Part shown: one piece after another, positions 1 through 5,982 of the stretch
Layout of the letters: each line of letters begins with the position of its first letter
Numbering within the stretch: the stretch's first letter is position 1
DNA from: a virus
Strand: one strand, 5' to 3'
Virus record (IMG/VR): IMGVR_UViG_3300031772_000234
Span: 1-26,967 of that record
Length of the DNA stretch: 26,967 nt
Made by a program: the position numbers and the translations under genes
The notes under the pieces: model-generated
What the model saw: only the letters and a program-made list of their open reading frames with translations
Database searches by the model: none
What the model was told of the DNA's origin: nothing

Positions 1-1
1 G

Positions 2-481
2 GTTGCCCCAGGAGCCCCGTGCGTAGACCAGGGCTATGCCGACCCCCTGAAGGAGCCGAACTACGACTGCAGGGGACCGGGGGAGGACATGCTGGTGCCA
101 GACACCCCTTCCCAGCCCTCCATCGGGGTGCCGGCGGAAACCCAGGCTCCTGCCCAGAAGTGGGATGGGGTGCTGCTGGACCGAATCAAGGTCATGGAGC
201 TCGGGCTGCGTATCAAAGCTATCCGCCGGCTGCGTTGGTTGGACCTGCACAAGAGCTCTGATCTCCTGGCTATCGAGCAAAAGTACCTGCGGGACACCAG
301 CACGGAGAAGGACAAGCTCGCCCAGAGTCAGGTGGCTTCCTACCGTGAGCAGCTCGTGCAGACACAGGCGGAGCTCTCTAAGTCCAAGGCCTGGTACCGC
401 AGCTGGACCTTCGGGCTGGTAGTGGGGGTCGTCCTGACCTCCGCTGCGGTTGCGGGTGTTGCGATCGCTATTCGCAAGTGA
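2..481 (+). CDS. C-terminally membrane-anchored protein, 5' end outside the window
   Basis: The reading frame is open to the left edge of the window, so this is probably the 3' part of a longer gene; at least 159 residues are visible. An internal ATG at 89 has a purine-rich GGGGGAGG only 2 bases upstream, which is too close for a normal ribosome site, so I prefer the open 5' end. The visible part has a Cys- and Pro-containing stretch, then a charged helical region likely to form a coiled coil (about 50-115 residues from the ATG at 89), then one hydrophobic segment (FGLVVGVVLTSAAVAGVAIA) and a basic end. That architecture, a soluble coiled coil plus a single membrane segment, suits a lysis or spanin-like protein, but no motif proves it. 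It is the only rightward gene in the left part and converges on the SUMF1-like gene. Function unknown. Confidence 0.6.
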   Translation, partial: VAPGAPCVDQGYADPLKEPNYDCRGPGEDMLVPDTPSQPSIGVPAETQAPAQKWDGVLLDRIKVMELGLRIKAIRRLRWLDLHKSSDLLAIEQKYLRDTSTEKDKLAQSQVASYREQLVQTQAELSKSKAWYRSWTFGLVVGVVLTSAAVAGVAIAIRK

Positions 482-487
482 AGCTAA

Positions 488-507
488 AGAAGGGCCGAGG
501 CCCTTCT
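488..507. terminator. Hairpin between convergent genes, possible bidirectional terminator
   Basis: A near-perfect inverted repeat (AGAAGGGCC, 2-base centre, GGCCCTTCT) lies 6 bases after the stop of the first gene and about 30 bases before the end of the leftward lipoprotein gene. There is no strong T-tract on either side: the leftward transcript would have only a TTTAGCTT stretch after the stem. It may therefore be a weak terminator or an mRNA-stabilising hairpin. The position between convergent genes supports a terminator role. Confidence 0.5.
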
Positions 508-539
508 CTGCCGTACCTCCTTTCGTTCAGATCGTTCAA

Positions 540-1736
540 TTACTTTGTGCGCACGACACGGAAACCGACTCCAGAAGTTGGTCCTGATCCTCCTCTCGCG
601 GCTCCTCTCAGTGCTCTTGAGTAAGACGTAGATGAACCTCCTCTGCGAACTCCTCCTCCAAGGGCACCATCCTGTACAGGATCGGTGACGGTCACGGTCC
701 CCAAGTCCGCGACGTACTTGTCGTGCGTCATCTCTAAGACGTTACCAGCCATATCGTACAGGCCCTTGGCATTGGGCTTCTTCTGCCCCACCGGGTGGAT
801 ACCCTTCCAATTGGGGCTTACCCCCGTGTTCCCACAATACCAAGCGATCGGGTCAAGGTAGACATCCAGCTGGGTAGCACTACAGCTATTGTATTGGCAA
901 ATGACAGGATCAATAGGCCCGCCGTAGAAGGCGTCAGGATCAATGGGCGTAGACGTCCCACCGCGATAGGCGTACTCCCACTCGGCTTCTGTTGGGAGCC
1001 GATAGCCTGTGCACGTGTAGATGTTGGTGAGGAGGTTGACACTCTTCTTACACAGTGCCGGTCGCCCACCGACCCAGTTGCAGGTGTAGCATGGGAACAG
1101 ACCAGCCTGTTGGCTGAGGGCATTGGTGTAGGCCACGGCATCGTTCCAGGTGGCGTTATCTACCGGACAGTCAACACCACATCCTGGGTAGACCGAGGGG
1201 TTGTACCCCATCACAGCCTGGAACTGTCCCTGGGTCACTTCGGTTGTCATGATTTCAAACGCATGGGAGAGCTTCACTAGGTGTAGGCTCTCGTCCGTAC
1301 CTCTGCAGGGCTCGGTTGAGGGCGAGCCCATTTGGAAGCCGCCCAAAGTCATCTTCGAGGTGTTGGCGAGCGTAACCCAGGTGCCGGGCACTGTTGAACC
1401 AGCATCCGGTTGGATGGAGTCAAGTTTCGTGGAGTCCGGTCGCATGGAGTCCGGATGCCAGCTATCGGGCTTGATGGAGTCTGGTCGGCTATCAGGTTTC
1501 AGTACCAAACTGTCCTTTCGGATTTGATCTTGTACCATTTTCCTGTCGGTAGACAACGAGTAATCCAGTACCTTGCCATCAGGCTTGGCCGGGTCCGGCT
1601 TGTGGGCATCGATCTTGACAACCTGGGTATCGGCCCCCGGTACGCTCAGGTCTTGCTCCACACCACTGTCAGGATCCAGAACCTCAACATTGCTACACCC
1701 GAGGACGAACACTATACTCAATAACAGAGCACGCAT
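540..1736 (-). CDS. Secreted lipoprotein with PDS-repeat linker and SUMF1/FGE-like (C-type lectin fold) domain
   Basis: 398 residues. An AAGGAGG site stands 5 bases upstream of the ATG. The N-terminus is a lipoprotein signal peptide (RALLLSIVFVLGC; lipobox VLGC, lipidated Cys14). An Asp/Pro/Ser-rich linker (residues about 20-112) contains repeated PDS units. From about residue 117 the sequence follows the formylglycine-generating-enzyme family: MTTEVTQGQFQAVMGYNPS, YRLPTEAEWEYAYRGG, GLYDMAGNVLEM, and a C-terminal RRGGSSTS...GFRVVR. The C-terminal region, where true FGEs keep two catalytic Cys, has Ser/Thr/Tyr instead, so sulfatase activation is unlikely; a binding or structural role fits better. 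Many other Cys residues suggest disulfides outside the cytoplasm. Such proteins are common in Myxococcota-type bacteria (family knowledge). Here the gene sits between a terminator and a hairpin with its own likely promoter, like a moron. A role in surface exclusion or host modification is only a guess. Confidence 0.85.
   Translation of the reverse strand: MRALLLSIVFVLGCSNVEVLDPDSGVEQDLSVPGADTQVVKIDAHKPDPAKPDGKVLDYSLSTDRKMVQDQIRKDSLVLKPDSRPDSIKPDSWHPDSMRPDSTKLDSIQPDAGSTVPGTWVTLANTSKMTLGGFQMGSPSTEPCRGTDESLHLVKLSHAFEIMTTEVTQGQFQAVMGYNPSVYPGCGVDCPVDNATWNDAVAYTNALSQQAGLFPCYTCNWVGGRPALCKKSVNLLTNIYTCTGYRLPTEAEWEYAYRGGTSTPIDPDAFYGGPIDPVICQYNSCSATQLDVYLDPIAWYCGNTGVSPNWKGIHPVGQKKPNAKGLYDMAGNVLEMTHDKYVADLGTVTVTDPVQDGALGGGVRRGGSSTSYSRALRGAARGGSGPTSGVGFRVVRTK
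1401..1499 (-). repeat. Degenerate tandem repeat encoding PDS units
   Basis: Within the lipoprotein linker (residues about 80-112), imperfect 12-15 base units built around GGAGTCCGG on the plus strand encode PDS or LDS spaced by one to three residues. The codons vary between units, so this is a protein-level repeat of moderate age and not a fresh DNA expansion. Such Asp/Pro linkers typically hold a domain away from the outer membrane. Confidence 0.6.
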
Positions 1737-1751
1737 GATTGCCTCCTTGAG

Positions 1752-1886
1752 TTAGCTCTTGTTGCTTTGCGCGTGGATACGTGCCAGCACCAGCTTCTTG
1801 CCGGCCTCCGAGAGTTGACGGAACTCCCTTTTTCCGTCCAGGTACTCCAGAACTTCGTAGATTGCCTTCTCCAATTGTGAAGCCAT
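1752..1886 (-). CDS. Small 44-residue protein of unknown function
   Basis: The ATG at 1886 is preceded by AAAGGAG with a 6-base spacer, a strong ribosome site. The 44-residue product begins MASQLEKAIYEVLEYLDGK and ends HAQSNKS; it is charged and predicted mostly helical. It ends 15 bases upstream of the lipoprotein ATG, so the two are probably co-transcribed from a promoter near 1913. No family is recognised. The ribosome site, the clean stop before the next gene's own site and the codon choice make it a likely real gene despite its size. Confidence 0.65.
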   Translation of the reverse strand: MASQLEKAIYEVLEYLDGKREFRQLSEAGKKLVLARIHAQSNKS

Positions 1887-1906
1887 GTAGAACTCCTTTC
1901 TTGGTT

Positions 1907-1945
1907 ATGATCCTTATACCAAGACAGGATCAACATATTCTAGCT
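1907..1945 (-). promoter_or_regulatory. Possible extended -10 promoter for the 44-residue gene and lipoprotein
   Basis: On the minus strand the sequence TGGTATAAG (TG-n-TATAAG, -10 at 1913-1918) fits an extended -10 element. No convincing -35 hexamer lies at the right distance. Transcription would start near 1906 and leave a short leader with the AAAGGAG ribosome site. Its place between a terminator and the first gene of the unit is the best argument. Confidence 0.35.
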
Positions 1946-1952
1946 GGTAGCT

Positions 1953-1978
1953 AAAAAGAAGCCCCGGAGATCGGGGCT
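1953..1978 (-). terminator. Rho-independent terminator ending the long leftward replication block
   Basis: On the minus strand a 7-bp GC-rich stem (AGCCCCG, loop ATCTC, CGGGGCT) is followed directly by TCTTTTT. It lies 6 bases past the stop of the 60-residue gene, exactly where the long leftward block ends. This is the clearest terminator in the window. Confidence 0.85.
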
Positions 1979-1983
1979 GGAGA

Positions 1984-2166
1984 TCAGATCATCTTAGCAT
2001 CGTTTAGGAGGCGGGTACGGGCTTGCTCGATGTTCTGGACACCTTGAAGGCTGATACCTAGGTTGTCAGCCATGCCCGCAAGTTCGGTGAGGTCAAGCTG
2101 GAGGAACTCTTCCTGTGAGATCGTAGCCCATTTCTCGTTCTCAGGGCCCACTGTGCCGGGTCTCAC
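1984..2166 (-). CDS. Small 60-residue helical protein, possible SAP/HeH-like fold
   Basis: The start is a GTG at 2166, 11 bases after the stop of the upstream gene, with only a weak CGGGA upstream; translation is probably coupled. The product has a short polar N-terminus and then a helix-LG[IL]-helix pattern (LTELAGMADNLGISLQGVQN followed by EQARTRLL). This resembles small HeH/SAP/Rho-N type nucleic-acid-binding folds and is loosely like the N-terminus of the neighbouring 193-residue protein. It is the last gene of the leftward block, followed by a terminator. Function not known; the fold suggestion is inference. Confidence 0.6.
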   Translation of the reverse strand: MRPGTVGPENEKWATISQEEFLQLDLTELAGMADNLGISLQGVQNIEQARTRLLNDAKMI

Positions 2167-2177
2167 TCCCGGCGAGG

Positions 2178-2759
2178 TCAGGAACCCCGGGTGTCGTCCT
2201 CGAGCTTCTGGAAGTACTCCTCCATCGTGAGGTCGTCAGTCACCGTGCGGCTGCCCTCACTGATGGCACCCTCCTCCTCCAAGCGGGAGGACAGGCCCTT
2301 AAGGCCACCCTTGATGACGAAGAGTTCGGCGTTCAGCTCGTTGTAGTTGTCGGTGCTGGCCTTCACGAGGTCGTCCACAACCGTGCCAATGGTGTCGAGC
2401 TTGTCGCTGAGCTCCTTGAGGTACTTGAGGACCGACTTGTTTACGTCACCATCGTCGTTCTCGGGGCGCGCGGCGGGCCGGCCGCGAGGACGCTCTTCCT
2501 TCTTCCCCTCCGGCTCGTCCTTCCCCTCCGGCTCCGGCTCCGGCTCGGACTTGCGGCCGGGAACACCACGCCCCTTCTTCGTGTCCTTCTTCCCTTTGTC
2601 TCCCTGGTCTCCGCCCTTCTGGTTCTCCAACACCCACTCGGCCAGCTCGTCGCGGGAGAACTTCGACACCTCCTCTGCATCCAGTCCCAGGGTCTTCGCC
2701 AGCTTCCGCAGAAGGAACTTGTTCATGTTCTTGATCTCGCTCGCAGTCGGTACACCCAT
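2178..2759 (-). CDS. Helical protein with charged low-complexity linker, possible nucleic-acid-binding N-terminus
   Basis: 193 residues; the ATG at 2759 has AAAGGAG 7 bases upstream. The N-terminal part (about 10-48) reads KFLLRKLAKTLGL...FSRDELAEWVLEN, a helix-loop-helix pattern like SAP/HeH domains. Residues about 48-105 are a K/E/G/P-rich linker with repeated EPE and EGK(K/D)E units, certainly disordered. The C-terminal third (about 108-190) is amphipathic helix with heptad-like spacing (VLKYLKELSDKLDTIGTVVDDL), probably a coiled coil. A DNA-tethering or scaffold-like role would suit the architecture, but no family is recognised. The upstream Cys-rich reading frame overlaps this gene by about 300 bases. 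Confidence 0.75.
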   Translation of the reverse strand: MGVPTASEIKNMNKFLLRKLAKTLGLDAEEVSKFSRDELAEWVLENQKGGDQGDKGKKDTKKGRGVPGRKSEPEPEPEGKDEPEGKKEERPRGRPAARPENDDGDVNKSVLKYLKELSDKLDTIGTVVDDLVKASTDNYNELNAELFVIKGGLKGLSSRLEEEGAISEGSRTVTDDLTMEEYFQKLEDDTRGS

Positions 2760-2976
2760 TGATGATCTCCTTTTGAGGTCGTTTGCGGACTCCCACTTGT
2801 TTGAGCATCACTCTGAGCGCCGCGGTGTCCGCGATATCGCGCGCCCTGGTCCTTGCACTGACTACCTCTTGGTGAGCCGGCTCCCAATCCAGGCAATAGC
2901 CGCCCTCCTTTAGCATTCGCAAGCTCGTGTACGTGCACCGGCCCAGTTGGGCGCAGGTGAAGCAAACGTGCTTCAT
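2446..2976 (-). CDS. Cys-rich small protein whose frame runs far into the next gene
   Basis: The ATG at 2976 lies 2 bases after the upstream stop. The first ~75 residues look like a real protein: CFTCAQLGRC and a further Cys in GYCLDW form a possible four-Cys metal site, followed by a helical stretch. After about residue 73 the frame enters the 193-residue gene, and the translation turns into an Arg/Gly/Glu-rich sequence typical of a shadow frame. No stop appears until 2446, giving 176 residues and a 314-base overlap. Either the overlap is real and the tail is dispensable, or a sequence error or frameshift hides a stop near 2760. I trust only the N-terminal part. Confidence 0.5.
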   Translation of the reverse strand: MKHVCFTCAQLGRCTYTSLRMLKEGGYCLDWEPAHQEVVSARTRARDIADTAALRVMLKQVGVRKRPQKEIINGCTDCERDQEHEQVPSAEAGEDPGTGCRGGVEVLPRRAGRVGVGEPEGRRPGRQREEGHEEGAWCSRPQVRAGAGAGGEGRAGGEEGRASSRPARRAPRERRW

Positions 2977-2978
2977 GG

Positions 2979-3452
2979 CTACCGTTCCTGGAACTGGTGC
3001 TCGTTCTCCACATAACAGGCCGTTACACAGATGTCGCTACATCCGGCGCAGTCAAGGTTGCAGCGGATTTGAGAGTAGATGTACACCCAGTTTTGGTGTT
3101 GCCAAGTGACGATGGCGTCTCGTGCTCTATGCACGGGGGAGGTGGAGAGTTCAGTGACATCCTGTTCGCCCTTGATGATTGAGATCAAGACCTCGCGCGC
3201 TAGCGTTCTGCATAGTACCCGGCAGATTGCTAGCTCATCACCAATGTCAGTGGCTCGATTGTAGTAGCACAGCCGCATCAGCTCCGTCTGATTAAGATCC
3301 TCCCATAGCACACGAGTGATCTTGAATTCTCGGGGGTCGTTCTTCTTGCGCCTCCCTTTGACTTTCACCTCTTCTACATGGTGGTAGAAGGTATCATCAT
3401 GTTCTGGTACTGGCGGTTCCAAGCCCCTGTACACCTCTACGTCGTATGTCAT
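2979..3452 (-). CDS. 157-residue protein with C-terminal Cys cluster, unknown function
   Basis: The ATG at 3452 overlaps the TGA of the upstream RusA gene (ATGA), pointing to coupled translation. Residues 1-45 are acidic then basic (KVKGRRKKND). The middle is helical, and the C-terminus carries RCNLDCAGCSDICVTAC, five Cys within 17 residues, likely a zinc or iron-sulfur site. The next gene downstream is also Cys-rich. No family recognised. Its place next to RusA suggests a DNA-metabolism accessory, as inference only. Confidence 0.7.
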   Translation of the reverse strand: MTYDVEVYRGLEPPVPEHDDTFYHHVEEVKVKGRRKKNDPREFKITRVLWEDLNQTELMRLCYYNRATDIGDELAICRVLCRTLAREVLISIIKGEQDVTELSTSPVHRARDAIVTWQHQNWVYIYSQIRCNLDCAGCSDICVTACYVENEHQFQER

Positions 3453-3895
3453 AGGCCCACCGCCCGACAGAAGGTGACTTCCACTCTTGGGTTCTCATGG
3501 TCGTGGTCCTTGATGAGTGTATGGATGAAGGTGCAGCTGTCGTCTACGTTGAGCGCGTCCTTCAGCGCATCTTCTACTAGCTTGACACGGTTGGAGAGGT
3601 CCATCCGCTTCCACCTGGTTTCGGCCTTTCGTTGCCCGGCCTTTGCCCCACGCTCGAATCGTTCACTCCAGCCTCGGTTCTCGATCTCCTCGAAGAAGAA
3701 GTGGAGAACGAGTTCGTATTTCAACTCCTGTGATAGGGCCTTGGCAAACTGTAATCGGTTCTGATTGATAATCGCTGTGGTGGCTGCCTTCTTCCAGCTG
3801 CGCGCTTCACCCGTCAGTGCCCGCCCACCACCACGGATGTTGAAGTAGATGTGGTTGGAGGATGGGGGCATGGGCAATGTTGCTTCGACGCTCAC
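3449..3895 (-). CDS. rusA: RusA-like Holliday junction resolvase
   Basis: RusA enzymes cut four-way DNA junctions as dimers. I place the start at a GTG (3895-3893) that overlaps the upstream TGA as GTGA, giving 148 residues, the usual RusA size. A longer in-frame version from an ATG at 4093 has no ribosome site, and its extra 66 residues (Arg/Pro/Ser-rich) lie over the upstream gene. The N-terminus has the family pattern LPMPPSSNHIYF. The catalytic region reads MDLSNRVKLVEDALKDALNVDDS, with Asp99, Lys105 and Asp118/119 matching the acidic and lysine residues known in E. coli RusA. It lies downstream of two other recombination nucleases. The ribosome site is weak, consistent with translational coupling. 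Confidence 0.85.
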   Translation of the reverse strand: MSVEATLPMPPSSNHIYFNIRGGGRALTGEARSWKKAATTAIINQNRLQFAKALSQELKYELVLHFFFEEIENRGWSERFERGAKAGQRKAETRWKRMDLSNRVKLVEDALKDALNVDDSCTFIHTLIKDHDHENPRVEVTFCRAVGL

Positions 3896-4602
3896 TGCTT
3901 TGTCCGCCGAGGTAGCGGTTTTCGACTTGGCCGGGATGGAGGCAGGGCCAACCTTCGCGGGCGCTCGTCGCGGTCCCGTATTTGATGGGCCATGACACGG
4001 ACGCTGTCGATGTGAGCTTGTCGCACGCCCTTCTTGATCTCTTGTTCTCGCACTGTAATCAAGCGGGAAATCAATTTCCAGTTGGCGTCCCATGCGTCTA
4101 CCACCGCGCTGAGGAGGTTATGGAGGCACTCGAGCTCAAACGCGCGAGCACGAGACAAGACATACCGCCTATCAGTGGTCTTCCTGGACTCTTTGTCCGC
4201 AGTCGTCCCATCCTTTGTGAGCCGTACTTTGCTGGCCACGAACTCATGCCTCTCCTTTGCTTCTTTGTATTTGTTCTTAACGTCTGCAAGCTGCCCTACC
4301 ACGTAGGAGTAGTAGACCTGCACGAGGGTCGATAGCTCACCCAGGCGATGCTCGCTGAGCGACATGATGTCAATCGGGATGATAGGAACACCATCTTCAT
4401 CCAGGAGGTCACTAGAACCAGTAGGTCTGGACGGCAGTTTGATGCCGCGTCGAACCATCTCCTCGTATGCGCCGTCGGACACCTGATAGGCATCCTCACC
4501 CTCGTCGATCTCCATGGACATCCCACTACCTGACCGTGCAAGTGGCTTCTTGGTTTTATCTAGGACCTCTACAATGTCTCCGTTGTCCTGCTTCACTTTC
4601 AT
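3892..4602 (-). CDS. 236-residue helical protein of unknown function
   Basis: The ATG at 4602 has GAGGTG 5-6 bases upstream and follows the nuclease stop by 8 bases. The N-terminus (1-75) is polar and acidic. Residues about 80-200 are strongly helical with long charged heptads (DVKNKYKEAKERHEFVASKV, then AFELECLHNLLSAVVDAWDA), likely a coiled coil. The last 30 residues are basic and Pro/Arg-rich (PPSRPSRKPLPRR), overlapping the region that would encode an N-terminal extension of RusA. No family recognised. Its position between two recombination nucleases suggests an accessory role in DNA processing. Confidence 0.75.
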   Translation of the reverse strand: MKVKQDNGDIVEVLDKTKKPLARSGSGMSMEIDEGEDAYQVSDGAYEEMVRRGIKLPSRPTGSSDLLDEDGVPIIPIDIMSLSEHRLGELSTLVQVYYSYVVGQLADVKNKYKEAKERHEFVASKVRLTKDGTTADKESRKTTDRRYVLSRARAFELECLHNLLSAVVDAWDANWKLISRLITVREQEIKKGVRQAHIDSVRVMAHQIRDRDERPRRLALPPSRPSRKPLPRRTKQ

Positions 4603-4610
4603 GCGTCACC

Positions 4611-5447
4611 TCACAACCGGTACCGCGGGCTTCTGCCCGTCTGCGTGCGGGTATCTTTCAGCTTTGGAGGCTTGCAGACGTAGGAGTAGCGACAAGTCCG
4701 GCAATGGAACCCTGGTTCTTGTGGGGGCTCCTCATCTTTCAGGGCGCACGCACGCACGAATTCGACCTTCTTGACGATCGCACCCCAGAGCCGGGGGTTG
4801 AAGCGCTCGACGTACTCGGCCATAGAGCTGGTGTTCTTGTCGTAGTAGAGGATCACAAAGACTGGCAAGTCCATGCAGCCCATGTAGACATTGGACTGAA
4901 CCACATGCTCTTCCTTGGGCTTGGACATGGACTTGAACTCGTCAGTATTGATCGACTTGATCTCGATCCCGAACCTGATGTTGTCCCCTTCGATGATCTC
5001 GTACTCTCCATCTGTGGTGGATGCGATATCCAGCTTGTCAGCGGTACGGGAGGTCTTTTCGTTCACGTGCTTTTCGTCCGTGAACGTTTCTGCCCCCTCT
5101 GACCGCTTGCAAATCTCTTTCAGATAGTCCTGGAGCTGGATGTGGATCATGGTCCCAGTATTGAAGATCCTACGAAGTCGTGGGTCGATGTGCTCGTGGG
5201 CTTCGGCTCCGGTGTAGCGGTAGAACATCTTCCGGCCGCAACCCATAGGGTATTGACCGCAGAGAGAGCGGCCACCATTGGAGCCGATGTCAGAGGCGCT
5301 GAAGACTCCCAATACCATCTTGTGTGGTTCGAGATTCAAGTCCTCGAGATAGGACTCAATCCTTGGGATCAATTGCACTTGACGGAGGGCTTGCCGGAGT
5401 TCGTCAGCGCTGTTGGCTTCCAGGTCAGCGATTGTTGTCAGGCGCAT
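4611..5447 (-). CDS. Cas4/RecB-like PD-(D/E)XK exonuclease with iron-sulfur cysteines
   Basis: 278 residues from the ATG at 5447, which has AAGGAG 7 bases upstream; a 40-residue longer in-frame version has no support and lies over the previous gene. The RecB/Cas4 motifs are in order: Cys63 and Cys70 in LCGQYPMGCGRKMFYRYTG, His102, Asp140, Glu162-x-Lys164 (GIEIKS), the Gln184...Tyr188 pair (QSNVYM), and a C-terminal CRTCRYSYVC (C249, C252, C258; Cx2Cx5C). The split Cys set is typical of 4Fe-4S Cas4/AddB-like nucleases. No cas1 or CRISPR repeats are nearby; phage Cas4-like nucleases usually process DNA ends for recombination. With RecA, RusA and a second PD-(D/E)XK protein alongside, that role fits here. 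It overlaps the upstream gene by 23 bases. Confidence 0.85.
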   Translation of the reverse strand: MRLTTIADLEANSADELRQALRQVQLIPRIESYLEDLNLEPHKMVLGVFSASDIGSNGGRSLCGQYPMGCGRKMFYRYTGAEAHEHIDPRLRRIFNTGTMIHIQLQDYLKEICKRSEGAETFTDEKHVNEKTSRTADKLDIASTTDGEYEIIEGDNIRFGIEIKSINTDEFKSMSKPKEEHVVQSNVYMGCMDLPVFVILYYDKNTSSMAEYVERFNPRLWGAIVKKVEFVRACALKDEEPPQEPGFHCRTCRYSYVCKPPKLKDTRTQTGRSPRYRL

Positions 5448-5982
5448 TTGCCAACTCCTTGAACAGCGCGTAGGGGAGGACTGCGAATGCCTCCCGTGCT
5501 TTGGCGAACTCCACAATGAGAGCTGGCTTCTCGTCCGCCTCCATGGCCAGTCCTGTGATCTTCGCAAGGTCGAGGAGTTGGATTCGATAGTAGTGGAGGC
5601 TGTCGGTGTACTTATGCTCCAGCCTCCACTCTCCCATCACACGCACGTCACCCTTGTAGCCTCGTAGTCGTGTCCCACCAGACCCTGGCTGTGGACGTCC
5701 ACCAAGGTCGTCGGCCAACACCTTCTCCAGCCTACGAGAGGTCTTGATCCGCTCCTTGGACAATCGGCTCTTTTCAGGGTCTGGCGCTAGCTCAAGGTTC
5801 AGGTCGATTTCTACGCCGTCTTCAATACATGCGGCGCAGAGATGCGACTGCCGCAGGATGCGTCCGCCCTCACCTTCGCGTCGCATGAAGTTGATGCACG
5901 TGGTACTCGTGACCTGTTTGCACCGGTCGCAGTGGGTACCGTACCCCTCTTCGCTCAACTGGAGATAGAACGGGGCTTTCAA
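5425..5982 (-). CDS. Zinc-ribbon PD-(D/E)XK nuclease, possibly Holliday junction resolvase-like
   Basis: 185 residues starting at a TTG (5982-5980) that overlaps the RecA-like gene stop as TTGA, with GAGG 7 bases upstream. The next Met (33) would remove the first two Cys. The N-terminal domain has HCDRC and LCAAC (C18, C21, C49, C52), a zinc ribbon. The C-terminal domain has Glu86, GDVRV (Asp112) and LEHKYT (Glu122-x-Lys124) after a Gly/Pro-rich loop (GGRPQPGSGGTRLRG), the order found in archaeal Hjc-type and phage resolvase-like endonucleases. Substrate is not certain: junction resolvase or general endonuclease are both possible. It is placed between RecA and the Cas4-like nuclease, so a recombination role is likely. 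Confidence 0.75.
   Translation of the reverse strand: MKAPFYLQLSEEGYGTHCDRCKQVTSTTCINFMRREGEGGRILRQSHLCAACIEDGVEIDLNLELAPDPEKSRLSKERIKTSRRLEKVLADDLGGRPQPGSGGTRLRGYKGDVRVMGEWRLEHKYTDSLHYYRIQLLDLAKITGLAMEADEKPALIVEFAKAREAFAVLPYALFKELANAPDNNR

Noticed and set aside
540-1736. Active formylglycine-generating enzyme
   Set aside because: The C-terminal catalytic Cys pair is replaced by Ser/Thr/Tyr residues.
1718-1936. 72-residue minus-strand frame in the gap before the lipoprotein
   Set aside because: Trp/Arg/Ser-rich shadow translation; the 44-residue frame in the same place has the strong ribosome site.
3896-4093. N-terminal extension of RusA by 66 residues
   Set aside because: No ribosome site; extension would overlap the upstream gene by about 200 bases, while the GTGA joint gives a normal RusA length.
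4611-5447. Cas4-like protein as evidence of a CRISPR system
   Set aside because: No Cas1 or Cas2, no repeat array seen, and recombination genes all around; phage Cas4-like nucleases commonly act outside CRISPR.
5448-5567. 40-residue longer start of the Cas4-like nuclease
   Set aside because: The internal ATG at 5447 has an ideal AAGGAG; the extension is Arg/Ser/Trp-rich shadow sequence of the upstream gene.
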